Under the pieces are notes generated by a model. The model saw only the letters and a list, made by a program, of their open reading frames with translations. It was not told the DNA's origin and made no database searches. Made by a program: the position numbers and the translations under genes. Below, piece after piece: positions 1-8,189 of a stretch of 24,719 nucleotides of DNA. How positions within the stretch are numbered: position 1 is the stretch's first letter; every line of letters starts with the position of its first letter. This DNA comes from an uncultured Bacilli bacterium (GTDB lineage: Bacteria; Bacillota_I; Bacilli_A; RF39; UBA660): positions 1 to 24,719 of the forward strand of contig CANQHK010000005.1 of NCBI GenBank assembly GCA_947623645.1, read 5' to 3'.

Positions 1-1413
1 TTCTTCTAATTTTTTTGGATTTACATCATGTTGATAAAGTCCTACTCCTATGCTTTTAGGATCGATTTTAACCAGTTCAGAAAGACTATCCTGAACTCTT
101 CTTCCAATGCTTACGGCACTTCTTTTTTCAACCGTTAAATCAGGAAACTCTTCGATGGCGAGTTTACTTGCAGAATAAACACTTGCACCTGCTTCACTTA
201 CAATCATATACTCTACTTTCTTCTTAGCTTTTTTGATGGTCGATGCGATAAAAGCTTCACTTTCTCTAGAGGCTGTACCATTTCCAATAGCAATCAAATC
301 AATATCGTATTGATCGATTAATTCTAATACTTTCTTTTCACTTTCTTGAATTTTCAAATGAGGTTCCGTTGGATAAATGACATCGATTTTTAGAACTTTT
401 CCCGTTTTATCGAGAACGGCTAATTTACAACCCGTTCGAAAGGCAGGATCGAAACCTAATACGGTTTTGTCTTTTATAGGTGGAGTTAACAATAATTTTT
501 CTAAGTTATCTGAGAAGTTATCGATTGCAGTCAATTCTGCTTTTTCTTTTAATTCTGCTCGAATCTCTCTTTCAACACTTGGTAAAATCAATCTTTTTAA
601 ACTATCTTCAATAGCATTTTTAATCGTCGGTATCACAAAGGAAGTAGGATTTTTGATTAAACACTTTTCAAGATAAGCAACAATCCGATCTTTTGAATAA
701 TCGATACTAACGGTTAATACTTTCTCTTTTTCTCCTCGATTGATAGCTAAAATTCGATGAGGTTTTATATATTTTACAGCTTCTTTATAGTCATAATACA
801 TTTCATAGACATTTCCCTCATCAACGCTATCTTTTTTCTTTTTGGATAAAATGTTTCCTTCTCTATAAATCGTTCTCCTGATTTCTTTTCGAAACGTTGC
901 ATTATCACTAATCCACTCTGCAATGATATAACTTGCATTTTCAATGGCAAACTCGGTCGTTGGAACATCTTCTTTTAAAAATTTCTTGGCTAAACTTTCT
1001 AACGTTCCCTCTTTGGGCTGGGCCATAATCATTTTGGCAAGAGGTTCTAATCCTAATTTAATAGCTTCGGTTGCTTTTGTTTTCTTCTTTTCTTTAAATG
1101 GTCGATATAAATCTTCCACTTCTACTAACTTTTGGCAATTTAAAATCGATTTTTTTAATTCTTCTGTTAACAGACCTTTTTCATCAATTAAACGAATAAC
1201 GTCTTCTTTTCTTTGTAATAGACTTTCTTGATAAGCATAGACTTCTTGAATTTTTCGAATCATCTCTTCGTCTAAAGAGCCGGTTAATTCTTTTCTATAT
1301 CTTGCAATAAAAGGAATCGTATTTCCTTCTTCTAACAATTTTAAAACAACCTCAATTTGTTTGGTTGTTATTTTTAATTCTTCTTTGATTCCATCGATAA
1401 TATTCTGATTCAT
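1..1413 (-). CDS. tex: Tex-family RNA-binding transcription accessory protein (3' end cut by window edge)
   Basis: Translating the minus strand from the ATG at 1411-1413 gives 471 uninterrupted codons that run off the left edge. The start MNQNIIDGIKEELKI and the stretch IPFIARYRKELTGSLDEEM are characteristic of the N-terminal helical domain of Tex (YhgF). Around residue 317 the motif GFDPAFRTGCKLAVLD opens the YqgF/RNase H-like domain. Tex proteins are usually about 715-780 residues, so the missing third should carry the helix-hairpin-helix and C-terminal S1 domains. Tex is a cytoplasmic nucleic-acid-binding protein associated with RNA polymerase and transcript processing. A GGAGAG ribosome binding site lies 6 bases before the ATG. 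An extended -10 (TGATAAAAT) sits upstream, and the terminator of the preceding gene separates the two units. Identification is from recognised sequence; no frameshift is seen. Confidence 0.93.
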   Translation of the reverse strand, partial: MNQNIIDGIKEELKITTKQIEVVLKLLEEGNTIPFIARYRKELTGSLDEEMIRKIQEVYAYQESLLQRKEDVIRLIDEKGLLTEELKKSILNCQKLVEVEDLYRPFKEKKKTKATEAIKLGLEPLAKMIMAQPKEGTLESLAKKFLKEDVPTTEFAIENASYIIAEWISDNATFRKEIRRTIYREGNILSKKKKDSVDEGNVYEMYYDYKEAVKYIKPHRILAINRGEKEKVLTVSIDYSKDRIVAYLEKCLIKNPTSFVIPTIKNAIEDSLKRLILPSVEREIRAELKEKAELTAIDNFSDNLEKLLLTPPIKDKTVLGFDPAFRTGCKLAVLDKTGKVLKIDVIYPTEPHLKIQESEKKVLELIDQYDIDLIAIGNGTASRESEAFIASTIKKAKKKVEYMIVSEAGASVYSASKLAIEEFPDLTVEKRSAVSIGRRVQDSLSELVKIDPKSIGVGLYQHDVNPKKLEE

Positions 1414-1433
1414 TCTTTCACTCTCCGATTTTC

Positions 1434-1442
1434 ATTTTATCA
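1434..1442 (-). promoter_or_regulatory. Extended -10 promoter element for tex
   Basis: Read on the minus strand this is TGATAAAAT, an extended -10 (TG, one base, TAAAAT), about 20 bases before the tex start. No convincing -35 is seen 16-18 bases upstream. This is a pattern call only. Confidence 0.5.
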
Positions 1443-1485
1443 TATTTTCTTTTTGGAAAGAAGACGTTTTACAAAATTTGACAGC

Positions 1486-1511
1486 AAAAAGAAAAAGAGA
1501 ATTTCTTCTCT
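1486..1511 (-). terminator. Intrinsic terminator of the polysaccharide deacetylase gene
   Basis: On the minus strand AGAGAA, a GAAA loop and TTCTCT form a 6-bp stem followed directly by a T-rich run (TTTTCTTTTT). The first stem bases directly follow and overlap the TAG stop codon of the deacetylase gene. It also insulates tex from read-through. Confidence 0.75.
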
Positions 1512-3108
1512 AATTGACCATGTTTTTAAAACTTTCTAGAGATGTATTTTTATAGATGATGTATCTTGGTATTTTATATTTGTTACTATTTCTACTTGCT
1601 TTTTGATTTCCTCCAATAAAGGCTAGAGAAAACTCTTGTTTTACGACGTTGATTACTCGTTCATTATACGCATAAAATGGAAAACAGAAAGCGATAGGAT
1701 CTCCAATAGTTTGTTTGGAAAGCTTTAAATCTTCTCTTAGTTCTTCATCAGATAATAATAATGTTTTTACTCCACAGGATCCATCTTTACAGTAATCGTT
1801 ATGATGAAGGTCGTGCCCATGGGATTGAATTTCTAAGTTTCCTACCGTGTATTTACTCATCGGCCACCAACCGGAAATGAGGAAAAGAGTCGCTTTTAAA
1901 TCGTATTTAGCAAGAAGAGCTGGTAAATGCGTATTGGTTCCCATTGCTCCATCATCGATGGTTAATAAAACGGATTTTTTAGGAAGTTCTATTTTTTTAT
2001 CTAACCAATCATTAAATTCTTGCATGGTTAAAGTTTTAAATCCATTTTCTTTTAAATATTTTAATTGCTCTTCAAAACGTTTTACTTCTAAGCAAATTGT
2101 TTCGTTACAAGCTCCCCCTGTTTCATCATAGAAAAAGTGATAATTTAAAACGGCAATCTTTTGAACGGAAGTGGTGATTTTTTGTTCTTTTTTCCCTACT
2201 AACATATCTTTAAATCTAGAAAGAGTTGTATTGGAATCTACTTTGTAATAAACAAGACGGTCTTTCTTTTCTACTTGTTCATCCCCTGCTTGATAATTTT
2301 CTTCGATGTTTTCTAAATTGTTTACAGTTATATTATATTTTTCTATAAGATCTTGCGATAAACTTTCCGTGTTTTCAACAAGCACCATTACAGAATTTGC
2401 TTTTAATCTTACTTCTTTGTTTAAGAAACTTAATAAATCTTCTTCTTGAATATACGTATAGTTTTTCTCCTTTAAATACTCTAATTTTTCTTCTATGTTT
2501 TTACTTTCTTTGATTAAAAATATACTAATTTTCTTTAACTCTTCTTCTTGTGTATTTTCTTTTTCGATTGTACTTTCAATTTGTTCTGTTGGAATTTGAT
2601 AATTTTTCCCTTTGATAGAAACCGTATAAAAATCTTCTTTTTTCTGTAGAATAGGTGCTTCGATAGTTTTTTCTAGGGTTACTACTTTAGTATTATTTTG
2701 ATAGAGATCGACGGGACTTTTGGTAATAGCATTTTCATTCCAGAAGAGATAGGGCTTTTCTTGCTCTTCTGTTGGATTTTCGTTTAATTTTTCTCCGACA
2801 TCTTGATAGTAAATATAATAAGGAGTATCTTTTATTTTGTAATAATCGTTTTGAATTTCTTCAAGTTCGACCATTTCTCCTTGATAGACTTTCCCAGCCT
2901 TTTGGATTTCTTCATGATCGATTGTTAAAAGATCAGTATCTTTTAGAACCATCATTTTTTCTTGATAATGATCCTTAATTTCTTGAATGTGATCTTGTTC
3001 TTTCTTTTCTTTCATTTTAATATAAGCAAAAGAAGATATTCCAAAGATGATTGCAACAACACAAAAAATGATAAAAAACCATTTGATTTTTTTCTTTCCC
3101 TTTTTCAT
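1510..3108 (-). CDS. Membrane-anchored polysaccharide deacetylase (NodB/CE4 family)
   Basis: This is a 532-residue protein predicted to remove N-acetyl or similar groups from an extracellular glycan. Residues 9-30 form one hydrophobic segment after a Lys-rich start, so the protein is anchored with its bulk outside. Residues ~70-180 look like SH3b-type beta modules, followed by a Glu/Lys-rich region to ~310. The NodB domain begins near 320 (IAVLNYHFF). It has motif 1 TIDDG (D385, D386), a metal-binding HxxxxH (H430, H435, within SHGHDLHH) and motif 3 as FPFYAYN. The HxxxxH spacing resembles IcaB/PgaB-type enzymes more than the HxxxH of PgdA. Two Cys pairs (GGACNETIC and CKDGSC) are unusual additions and could form disulfides outside the cell. 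AGGAG lies 8 bases before the ATG and is tandemly duplicated. The glycan target is unknown; peptidoglycan, a teichoic-type polymer or exopolysaccharide are all possible. Confidence 0.85.
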   Translation of the reverse strand: MKKGKKKIKWFFIIFCVVAIIFGISSFAYIKMKEKKEQDHIQEIKDHYQEKMMVLKDTDLLTIDHEEIQKAGKVYQGEMVELEEIQNDYYKIKDTPYYIYYQDVGEKLNENPTEEQEKPYLFWNENAITKSPVDLYQNNTKVVTLEKTIEAPILQKKEDFYTVSIKGKNYQIPTEQIESTIEKENTQEEELKKISIFLIKESKNIEEKLEYLKEKNYTYIQEEDLLSFLNKEVRLKANSVMVLVENTESLSQDLIEKYNITVNNLENIEENYQAGDEQVEKKDRLVYYKVDSNTTLSRFKDMLVGKKEQKITTSVQKIAVLNYHFFYDETGGACNETICLEVKRFEEQLKYLKENGFKTLTMQEFNDWLDKKIELPKKSVLLTIDDGAMGTNTHLPALLAKYDLKATLFLISGWWPMSKYTVGNLEIQSHGHDLHHNDYCKDGSCGVKTLLLSDEELREDLKLSKQTIGDPIAFCFPFYAYNERVINVVKQEFSLAFIGGNQKASRNSNKYKIPRYIIYKNTSLESFKNMVN

Positions 3109-3116
3109 AACCTTAT

Positions 3117-3130
3117 CTCCTATCTCCTAT
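3117..3130 (-). repeat. Tandem duplicated Shine-Dalgarno motif
   Basis: Two perfect head-to-tail 7-mers (ATAGGAG on the minus strand) precede the deacetylase ATG. The nearer AGGAG is spaced 8 bases from the start and the further one 15 bases. Only the nearer is optimally placed. Copy-number slippage here would change ribosome binding site spacing. Confidence 0.5.
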
Positions 3131-3156
3131 TATTATCTTACTACAAAATAAGCAAT

Positions 3157-3184
3157 AAAAAAAGTCATAAATTGAAAAAATTTA
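3157..3184 (-). terminator. Weak AT-only terminator after abiEii
   Basis: On the minus strand TAAATT, a 5-base loop and AATTTA form a 6-bp all-AU stem. A run of seven Ts follows four bases after it. It sits 13 bases downstream of the AbiEii stop codon. The stem is weak, so read-through into the deacetylase gene is possible. Confidence 0.35.
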
Positions 3185-3196
3185 CAACTTTTACTT

Positions 3197-4048
3197 CTAT
3201 ATTGCAACAAATTCTTTTTCTAATAAATCAATTATTTCTTTGATGGCAACTATTGTATCTTCAAATTTTACTTGTTTCGCATATTCTAACTTATCTTGAT
3301 ATCTCAAAAAAATTTCTTTTACAGCAGTACTTTCTTCTATTATTTTTACTACTTTTTTAAAAGAATCTATATCAAAATTCTCATTTCTTGTATTCATTGT
3401 ATTTTTGATTGCTTTTATTAGATTTTTGTCGTTAATATTATTTTTATGTTTATTCATTAACATATACAAATCATAAAAATCTTTTGCTCTGGTAGTAGTA
3501 TTTCCTTTACTAATGATACTTTCAAATTTTTCTGCAATGATTGTTTCTAAATTATATGCCATGATATTTATTGTTTTATCTTCAAAAATGGAATGATACT
3601 TATATTTTATCTGTCTTGGTGTAATAATATCTCCTGTTGTTATTTCAATAAAAAAATTCGTTCTAATTTTATCAAAAATTCCTTTAACATTTATTCGGAA
3701 TCCACCATAAACATTTTCTAATCTTATGTCTTTAATGCTTACAATTTCAAATTGAACATTATCTTCTATATTTATAGATAATATTTCGCTAAAAATATTT
3801 CTAATTGAATCTATATTTAATGGTAAACTTTTTAAAGTAGCATCCATATCTTTAGTTGTTCTTAAATCTTCGCCAATAATTGAAGAAAGTAAAATTCCTC
3901 CTTTTAAAATAATATTATTTCTATATTTACTTTTTTCAAGTCTCATTAATACGTGTTCAAAAAAGAACATTTGATGAAAATGCAGTGCTAAGTTATTATT
4001 GCCTTTTGACTTTTTAGAAATAATACTGTTTAATTTATCTGAATTCAC
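3197..4048 (-). CDS. abiEii: AbiEii-family nucleotidyltransferase toxin (type IV toxin-antitoxin)
   Basis: This 283-residue protein has all the hallmarks of AbiEii/AbiGii (DUF1814) nucleotidyltransferase-like toxins. Motif I is LKGG (residues 48-51) followed by TKDMD (T65-D69, the catalytic acidic pair D67/D69). Further on are ETIIAEKFE and RAKDFYDL, the conserved third and fourth motifs. Family members arrest growth, and MenA-type relatives transfer nucleotides to tRNA; some abort phage infection. The start is a GTG that directly abuts the TAA of the antitoxin gene with no spacer. A strong GGAGGTG lies within the last codons of the antitoxin gene, about 8 bases before the GTG, so translation should be coupled. 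The pair is more Asn/Ile/Lys-rich than its neighbours, in line with an acquired accessory module. The acidic motif is intact, so the toxin is probably active. Confidence 0.9.
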   Translation of the reverse strand: MNSDKLNSIISKKSKGNNNLALHFHQMFFFEHVLMRLEKSKYRNNIILKGGILLSSIIGEDLRTTKDMDATLKSLPLNIDSIRNIFSEILSINIEDNVQFEIVSIKDIRLENVYGGFRINVKGIFDKIRTNFFIEITTGDIITPRQIKYKYHSIFEDKTINIMAYNLETIIAEKFESIISKGNTTTRAKDFYDLYMLMNKHKNNINDKNLIKAIKNTMNTRNENFDIDSFKKVVKIIEESTAVKEIFLRYQDKLEYAKQVKFEDTIVAIKEIIDLLEKEFVAI

Positions 4049-4642
4049 TTATAGTAACACCTCCATTAATTCAATAACTTCATTTTCAATATCTAACTTT
4101 TTTGCATATTGAATTAGTTTCAAGATATTCTTATTCTTATTACTTGCATATTCTTTTAAGCCTCGTGAATAAATTTCTTTATCCATACGATTTTTATCTT
4201 TAATAATATCACATATTGTTCTTTCTAAATCATAACATTGAACAGTTAAATCGTTGACTGTTTTAAGTTCAATCATTCCTAAAGTAAAAATATCCTCCTT
4301 AACATATCTTAAACAAACATTTTTATTGTTTAATAAATTACCACTATAGTTGTATGGCACTGTAATGTCATAAATAAGTGGAATTCTATCAGACATATCC
4401 AATAGATATAGAGCAGTTGCATGAGAATAACACATATTTTTACTACTTTTTGATAAAATATAAAAATTATCAATTGGATACCCAGGGAGTTTATAAATAC
4501 CTGTTCCAACTCTTTCTATTTTTTTAGCATCCACTAAATCACTTAAAAAAGCGTTATTAATTTCTAAATTTTTTGTTTCTTTCGTAGTAATATAACCATT
4601 ATTTTTGTTTGCATAATCTAAAATTTTTTCATAATTGTTCAT
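4049..4642 (-). CDS. abiEi: AbiEi-family antitoxin and autorepressor
   Basis: This 197-residue protein matches the AbiEi antitoxin family. It has an N-terminal winged helix (about residues 1-50, with YITTKE and VGTGIYKLPG), then the C-terminal domain with SHATALYLLDMSD and YDLERTICDII. Established AbiEi proteins repress their own operon by binding inverted repeats at the promoter and neutralise the toxin without a stable complex (type IV). A 14-bp inverted repeat brackets this gene's promoter, which fits. An in-frame ATG three codons upstream (4649-4651) is only one base from the AGGA element, too close to work. The ATG at 4640-4642 has AGGA at ~10 bases and is chosen. The gene's final codons supply the toxin's ribosome binding site. 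Confidence 0.88.
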   Translation of the reverse strand: MNNYEKILDYANKNNGYITTKETKNLEINNAFLSDLVDAKKIERVGTGIYKLPGYPIDNFYILSKSSKNMCYSHATALYLLDMSDRIPLIYDITVPYNYSGNLLNNKNVCLRYVKEDIFTLGMIELKTVNDLTVQCYDLERTICDIIKDKNRMDKEIYSRGLKEYASNKNKNILKLIQYAKKLDIENEVIELMEVLL

Positions 4643-4655
4643 AAATATCATTTCC

Positions 4656-4697
4656 TTTTTCTAGGAAAATTATATCATTTTTCCTAGAAAAAGTCAA
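4656..4697 (-). promoter_or_regulatory. abiE promoter embedded in a 14-bp inverted repeat (AbiEi operator)
   Basis: On the minus strand TTGACT (4692-4697), a 17-bp spacer and TATAAT (4669-4674) make a near-consensus sigma-70/SigA promoter. The predicted transcript starts near 4662, about 20 bases before the antitoxin ATG. A perfect inverted repeat with arms TTTTTCTAGGAAAA (4656-4669) and TTTTCCTAGAAAAA (4679-4692), separated by 9 bp, spans the -35 to +1 region. Occupancy of the repeat would block RNA polymerase. That AbiEi is the ligand is inferred from the family. Confidence 0.85.
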
Positions 4698-4700
4698 TCA

Positions 4701-4769
4701 CTTATTTTGTTAAAAACAAAATAAATAAGAGCTCTCTTAAAGATGAGTTGTTTCATCTTGAAAGCTCTT
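4701..4769 (-). terminator. Terminator of the penicillin-binding protein gene
   Basis: On the minus strand AAGAGCT plus AAGATGA pair with TCATCTT plus AGCTCTT around a short loop (4727-4769), interrupted by small bulges. A second AT-rich hairpin (4701-4724) with a T-rich stretch follows. The structure lies 28 bases past the PBP stop and just before the abiE promoter. Confidence 0.7.
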
Positions 4770-4797
4770 TTGATTAAAAATTGAATATTAAAATATA

Positions 4798-6705
4798 TTA
4801 ATCTCCTAAAAGAAGTCGTACGACCGAGTTTTGCTCTACTCTTTCTCCGGCATCTGGTGTTTGTGAAATTACTTTAGATCCTTCTCCAGTATATTCTACA
4901 GTGAAGTCTGTTAAGGCTTTTTTGGCATCTTTTAAACTTAGACCAAGAACATTGGGAACTTCTTTATAAGGAGCATCACTCCATTCCCAATCTTTTTCGA
5001 TTTGTCCTTGTTGTTTTGGAATATCTAGAGCATCAATGATGTCTAAAAGTATTCTTCTGGCAATAGGAGTTGTTGTGTAACTTGATAAGAGTGCTGTATT
5101 TTTGGGGTTATCTAAGGCAATATAGAGAATTGCTTTGGGGTCATTGGAAGGTACTACAGCCATGAAACTCATAATATAATTGTTTACTAAATATCTTCCA
5201 TTTTCAACCTTTTGGGCTGTTCCTGTTTTTCCACCAATTCGATATCCATCGATATAAGCACTTCTTCCTCCCCCACGTGCTACAACGCTCTCTAAGTATC
5301 CTCTCATTTTTAGACTGGTTTGTTTACTGATGGTGTTTCTTATAAACTTGCTGTTATTTTCTTGACTGATAGTATTGGTTTCTGGTTCCATAATTCTTTT
5401 TACGACATAGGGACTATAAAGTTTCCCTCCATTTACAACGGCGGATACTGCTGCAACTTGTTGAATTGGTGTAACACTTACTCCTTGACCAAAGGCAGTT
5501 GTTACAAGTTCTAGTTCTCCTACTTTGTCAAGTGGAAAGATAATTCCTTGCCCTTCTCCATTTAAATCGATTCCTGTTTTTTTCCCAAAACCAAATAAAT
5601 CTAGATAAGAAAATAGTTTTTCTTTCCCGAGCATCTGACCGAGTTTGACAAATCCTGGGTTGCAAGAGTTTTCTAAAACTTGTAAAAATGTTTGATCCCC
5701 GTGTCCTCCGGCTTTCCAACAACCAATCCGTGCTCCGCCAATATGGACACTTCCAGAATCATAGAAATGATCTGTTTCGGGAGTAATCAATCCTTCTTCA
5801 ACACTTGATGCAAACGTTATAATTTTAAAGGTTGACCCTGGTTCGTAGGAAGCCCAGATGGGCAAATTTCTACTTAACGTTTCCATCGAATAGTTTTTAT
5901 AATTGTTGGAGTCGTAGGTAGGACGTGAACTCATGGCTAGTATTTCTCCATTATTGGGATCGATTACTACTGCTAAGGCCATATCTGGATTAAACATCTT
6001 TACGGCATTATCCAGTTCTCTTTCTACGGAAAGTTGAATGTTGTAGTCGATGGTCAACTGCAAATTCATACCATCTTGAGGTTCTACATAAATATCCGAT
6101 AACTCTAATTGATTTCCTTTGGCATCGGAAAAATATTTGATGGCTCCGGCTTCTCCGGTTAAATACTTATCGTATTCGAGTTCTAGTCCGGATAAACCTT
6201 GGTTATCAATTCCAACATATCCTAACACATGGGATAACATCGTGCCATATGGATAATATCTTTTTGCTTCTTTTACTAAATAAACTCCCGGTAAATGAAG
6301 AGCACTGATTTTATCAGCTATTTCATAGGAAAGACGACGTCCTTCGGGATGAACTCTTTCAATTGAAGTTTGTTTTTTTACATGCGTATCCATTTCTTCT
6401 TTGGAAACATTTAAAATTTTCGCAAGTTCTTCACTGGTTTTATCCGCATCTTCTACTTGATTGGGAATAATGACGAGGGACGTGGTCGTTAAATTATCGG
6501 CAAGAACTACTCCATTTCTATCTAGTATTAACCCCCGATTTGCTTCAATGGGTAAATCCCTACTCCACAAGTCTGATGCTAGGGCATATAATTTTTTGTA
6601 ATCAATTAATTGCACATAAAATACTCGAAGTACAATTAAAATAAAACAACATACGAGAAGAAGAAATAATAATTTAATTCTTTCATCAATCTTTTTTGTA
6701 AACAT
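4798..6705 (-). CDS. SpoVD/PBP2-type penicillin-binding protein transpeptidase with one PASTA domain
   Basis: This 635-residue class B penicillin-binding protein cross-links peptidoglycan on the outer face of the membrane. Residues ~12-32 form the single membrane anchor. The dimerisation/pedestal region follows (ANRGLILDRNG, residues ~55-65). The transpeptidase has SxxK as STFK (S291, K294), SxN as SCN (S347-N349) and KTG (K493 in GGKTGTAQ). One PASTA repeat ends the protein (VPNVLGLSLKDAKKAL onward). Length and the single PASTA match SpoVD (about 645 aa) better than the division enzyme PBP2B, which has two. The window does not show whether the organism sporulates, so an FtsI-like division role is the alternative. 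A GTG four codons upstream (6715-6717) overlaps the ribosome binding site AGGTGA, so the ATG at 6703-6705 is chosen. The XRE-membrane gene ends only 53 bp upstream with no visible terminator, suggesting cotranscription. Confidence 0.93.
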   Translation of the reverse strand: MFTKKIDERIKLLFLLLVCCFILIVLRVFYVQLIDYKKLYALASDLWSRDLPIEANRGLILDRNGVVLADNLTTTSLVIIPNQVEDADKTSEELAKILNVSKEEMDTHVKKQTSIERVHPEGRRLSYEIADKISALHLPGVYLVKEAKRYYPYGTMLSHVLGYVGIDNQGLSGLELEYDKYLTGEAGAIKYFSDAKGNQLELSDIYVEPQDGMNLQLTIDYNIQLSVERELDNAVKMFNPDMALAVVIDPNNGEILAMSSRPTYDSNNYKNYSMETLSRNLPIWASYEPGSTFKIITFASSVEEGLITPETDHFYDSGSVHIGGARIGCWKAGGHGDQTFLQVLENSCNPGFVKLGQMLGKEKLFSYLDLFGFGKKTGIDLNGEGQGIIFPLDKVGELELVTTAFGQGVSVTPIQQVAAVSAVVNGGKLYSPYVVKRIMEPETNTISQENNSKFIRNTISKQTSLKMRGYLESVVARGGGRSAYIDGYRIGGKTGTAQKVENGRYLVNNYIMSFMAVVPSNDPKAILYIALDNPKNTALLSSYTTTPIARRILLDIIDALDIPKQQGQIEKDWEWSDAPYKEVPNVLGLSLKDAKKALTDFTVEYTGEGSKVISQTPDAGERVEQNSVVRLLLGD

Positions 6706-6758
6706 ATACTTTTTCACCTAGATAAGTATATGAATTTTATTCTTTGGTTAGACTACTC

Positions 6759-8150
6759 TTAATCAAGCCTTTTAATTTTTGCAATATTTTCTTTGGTTGT
6801 ATAGACTTTTATATTCTCTATATCACTGGTCAATGGAACAATCTTTTTATGATTTAAATTCTCGATAAATTCCCGGTACATGCCGATTGGATTATCACAG
6901 TAAGTATAAAAGGAAAGCGTATTTCCAGAAATTTTTTCAAGTTTATAAAATTTCGAAATGGTGTATTCTATTCTAAGATTGGTGTTATCGGACTCGATAT
7001 ATTCAATGTTATAATATGGATGGTCATAGAAACCTTCTTCGGGCATTTCGATTTCTATGATTTCTGTTTTGGTTTCATTTTCATTTTCTGGAAGAATATC
7101 GAAACTTAAAGTTCCCATCAAGAAAAATCCAATACTTATTCCAAAACTAACTACAGAGGTTACGAAACTTATGAGAATCTTCTTTTTATTATTTTTACGA
7201 CTTAAAATAAAATTCAAAAGAAAGATTAGTATGGACATGGTGAAAAGTCCTAGGGATAAGCAAATTCCTAATAATCCAACAAACAAGAAACCGGTTTTAT
7301 AAACTAGAAAAGATAGGACGAAACCGATAAAAATAAAGATTAAGACAAGTGCTATTGGTAAGGTTAAGCAAAGGGCAAAAAATTTTAGAAACCCTACAAC
7401 GAATTTTAGAAGACTATGGATGAATCGATATTCACTATGTTTGGGATCTCTTATAATAATTTTATTTTCATTTAATTTGAATAATATTTTATTCTTTTTG
7501 TTGATGTTTTGAAAGTTTGTGGATTCTTCTTTTTCTACTTTTTCCTCTTTTTTCGGATTGATTATTTCTTCTTTTGAAGAATCTTCTTTTAACTTATTGT
7601 AATAATCTAAATATCTCGTTTTAAAGATATGAACAAGAATCGTTATAGAACAAATAATCATGAAAATCGCATAGACGGTCTTTAAAATTATTTCGAGATA
7701 GAACCTTATACGGTAAGGAACAAAATAGCGTAAATTTTCAAAAATTAACCAATCTCCTAAAACCATTCCAAGATATGCAATTAAGAATAAAACGATTCCA
7801 ATTACAAGTTGTTCTATGAAACAATGAATTTTACTTTTTAAATTCATATTTCCAAATAAATTAATGGTATCTGTAATAAAATTTAGAAAGTCATCGATAT
7901 GTTCATTGAGTTTCTTTTTGCTCTCTTCTTCATTTTTAATTTCTTTAATATCCTCGTATAACAAATCGTCTATTTTAACGTTAAACTTTTTGCATAAAGT
8001 AATGATTTTATCCATTTCGGGATAAGCAACATCGGATTCCCATTTGGAAATTGCTTGTCTTGATACTCCGAGTTCAAAGGCAAGTTGTTCTTGGGATAGA
8101 TTATTTTCCTTTCTTATTTTTTTTAGATTTTCACTAAAACAATTTTTCAT
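6759..8150 (-). CDS. XRE-type DNA-binding domain fused to a multi-pass membrane protein
   Basis: This is a 463-residue protein. Residues 8-62 are a clear XRE/HTH_3 domain (LSQEQLAFELGVSRQAISKWE). After a charged linker, hydrophobic segments lie at about 112-132, 150-176, 250-284, 286-318 and 325-348. The first pair and the last group are separated by a Lys/Glu-rich cytoplasmic loop (~180-245). The C-terminal ~110 residues are soluble and, by the segment count, probably outside the membrane. Such proteins are one-component membrane-tethered regulators in Firmicutes; the specific signal and targets are unknown. AAGGAGG lies 6 bases before the ATG. Upstream are three GGTTG boxes spaced 21 bp apart, a candidate autoregulatory site. 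The gene runs into the PBP gene 53 bp downstream, so wall stress or antibiotic sensing is a plausible but unproven role. Confidence 0.8.
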   Translation of the reverse strand: MKNCFSENLKKIRKENNLSQEQLAFELGVSRQAISKWESDVAYPEMDKIITLCKKFNVKIDDLLYEDIKEIKNEEESKKKLNEHIDDFLNFITDTINLFGNMNLKSKIHCFIEQLVIGIVLFLIAYLGMVLGDWLIFENLRYFVPYRIRFYLEIILKTVYAIFMIICSITILVHIFKTRYLDYYNKLKEDSSKEEIINPKKEEKVEKEESTNFQNINKKNKILFKLNENKIIIRDPKHSEYRFIHSLLKFVVGFLKFFALCLTLPIALVLIFIFIGFVLSFLVYKTGFLFVGLLGICLSLGLFTMSILIFLLNFILSRKNNKKKILISFVTSVVSFGISIGFFLMGTLSFDILPENENETKTEIIEIEMPEEGFYDHPYYNIEYIESDNTNLRIEYTISKFYKLEKISGNTLSFYTYCDNPIGMYREFIENLNHKKIVPLTSDIENIKVYTTKENIAKIKRLD

Positions 8151-8189
8151 TTTTTCCTCCTTTACGAGAACATTTTACTTTGTTTCATT

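Noticed and set aside
944..1231. Plus-strand open frames within the Tex gene (also 377-676)
   Set aside because: They are antisense to a continuous, recognisable Tex reading frame.
4643..4651. An alternative upstream ATG of abiEi
   Set aside because: The Shine-Dalgarno lies only one base away; the ATG three codons on has proper spacing.
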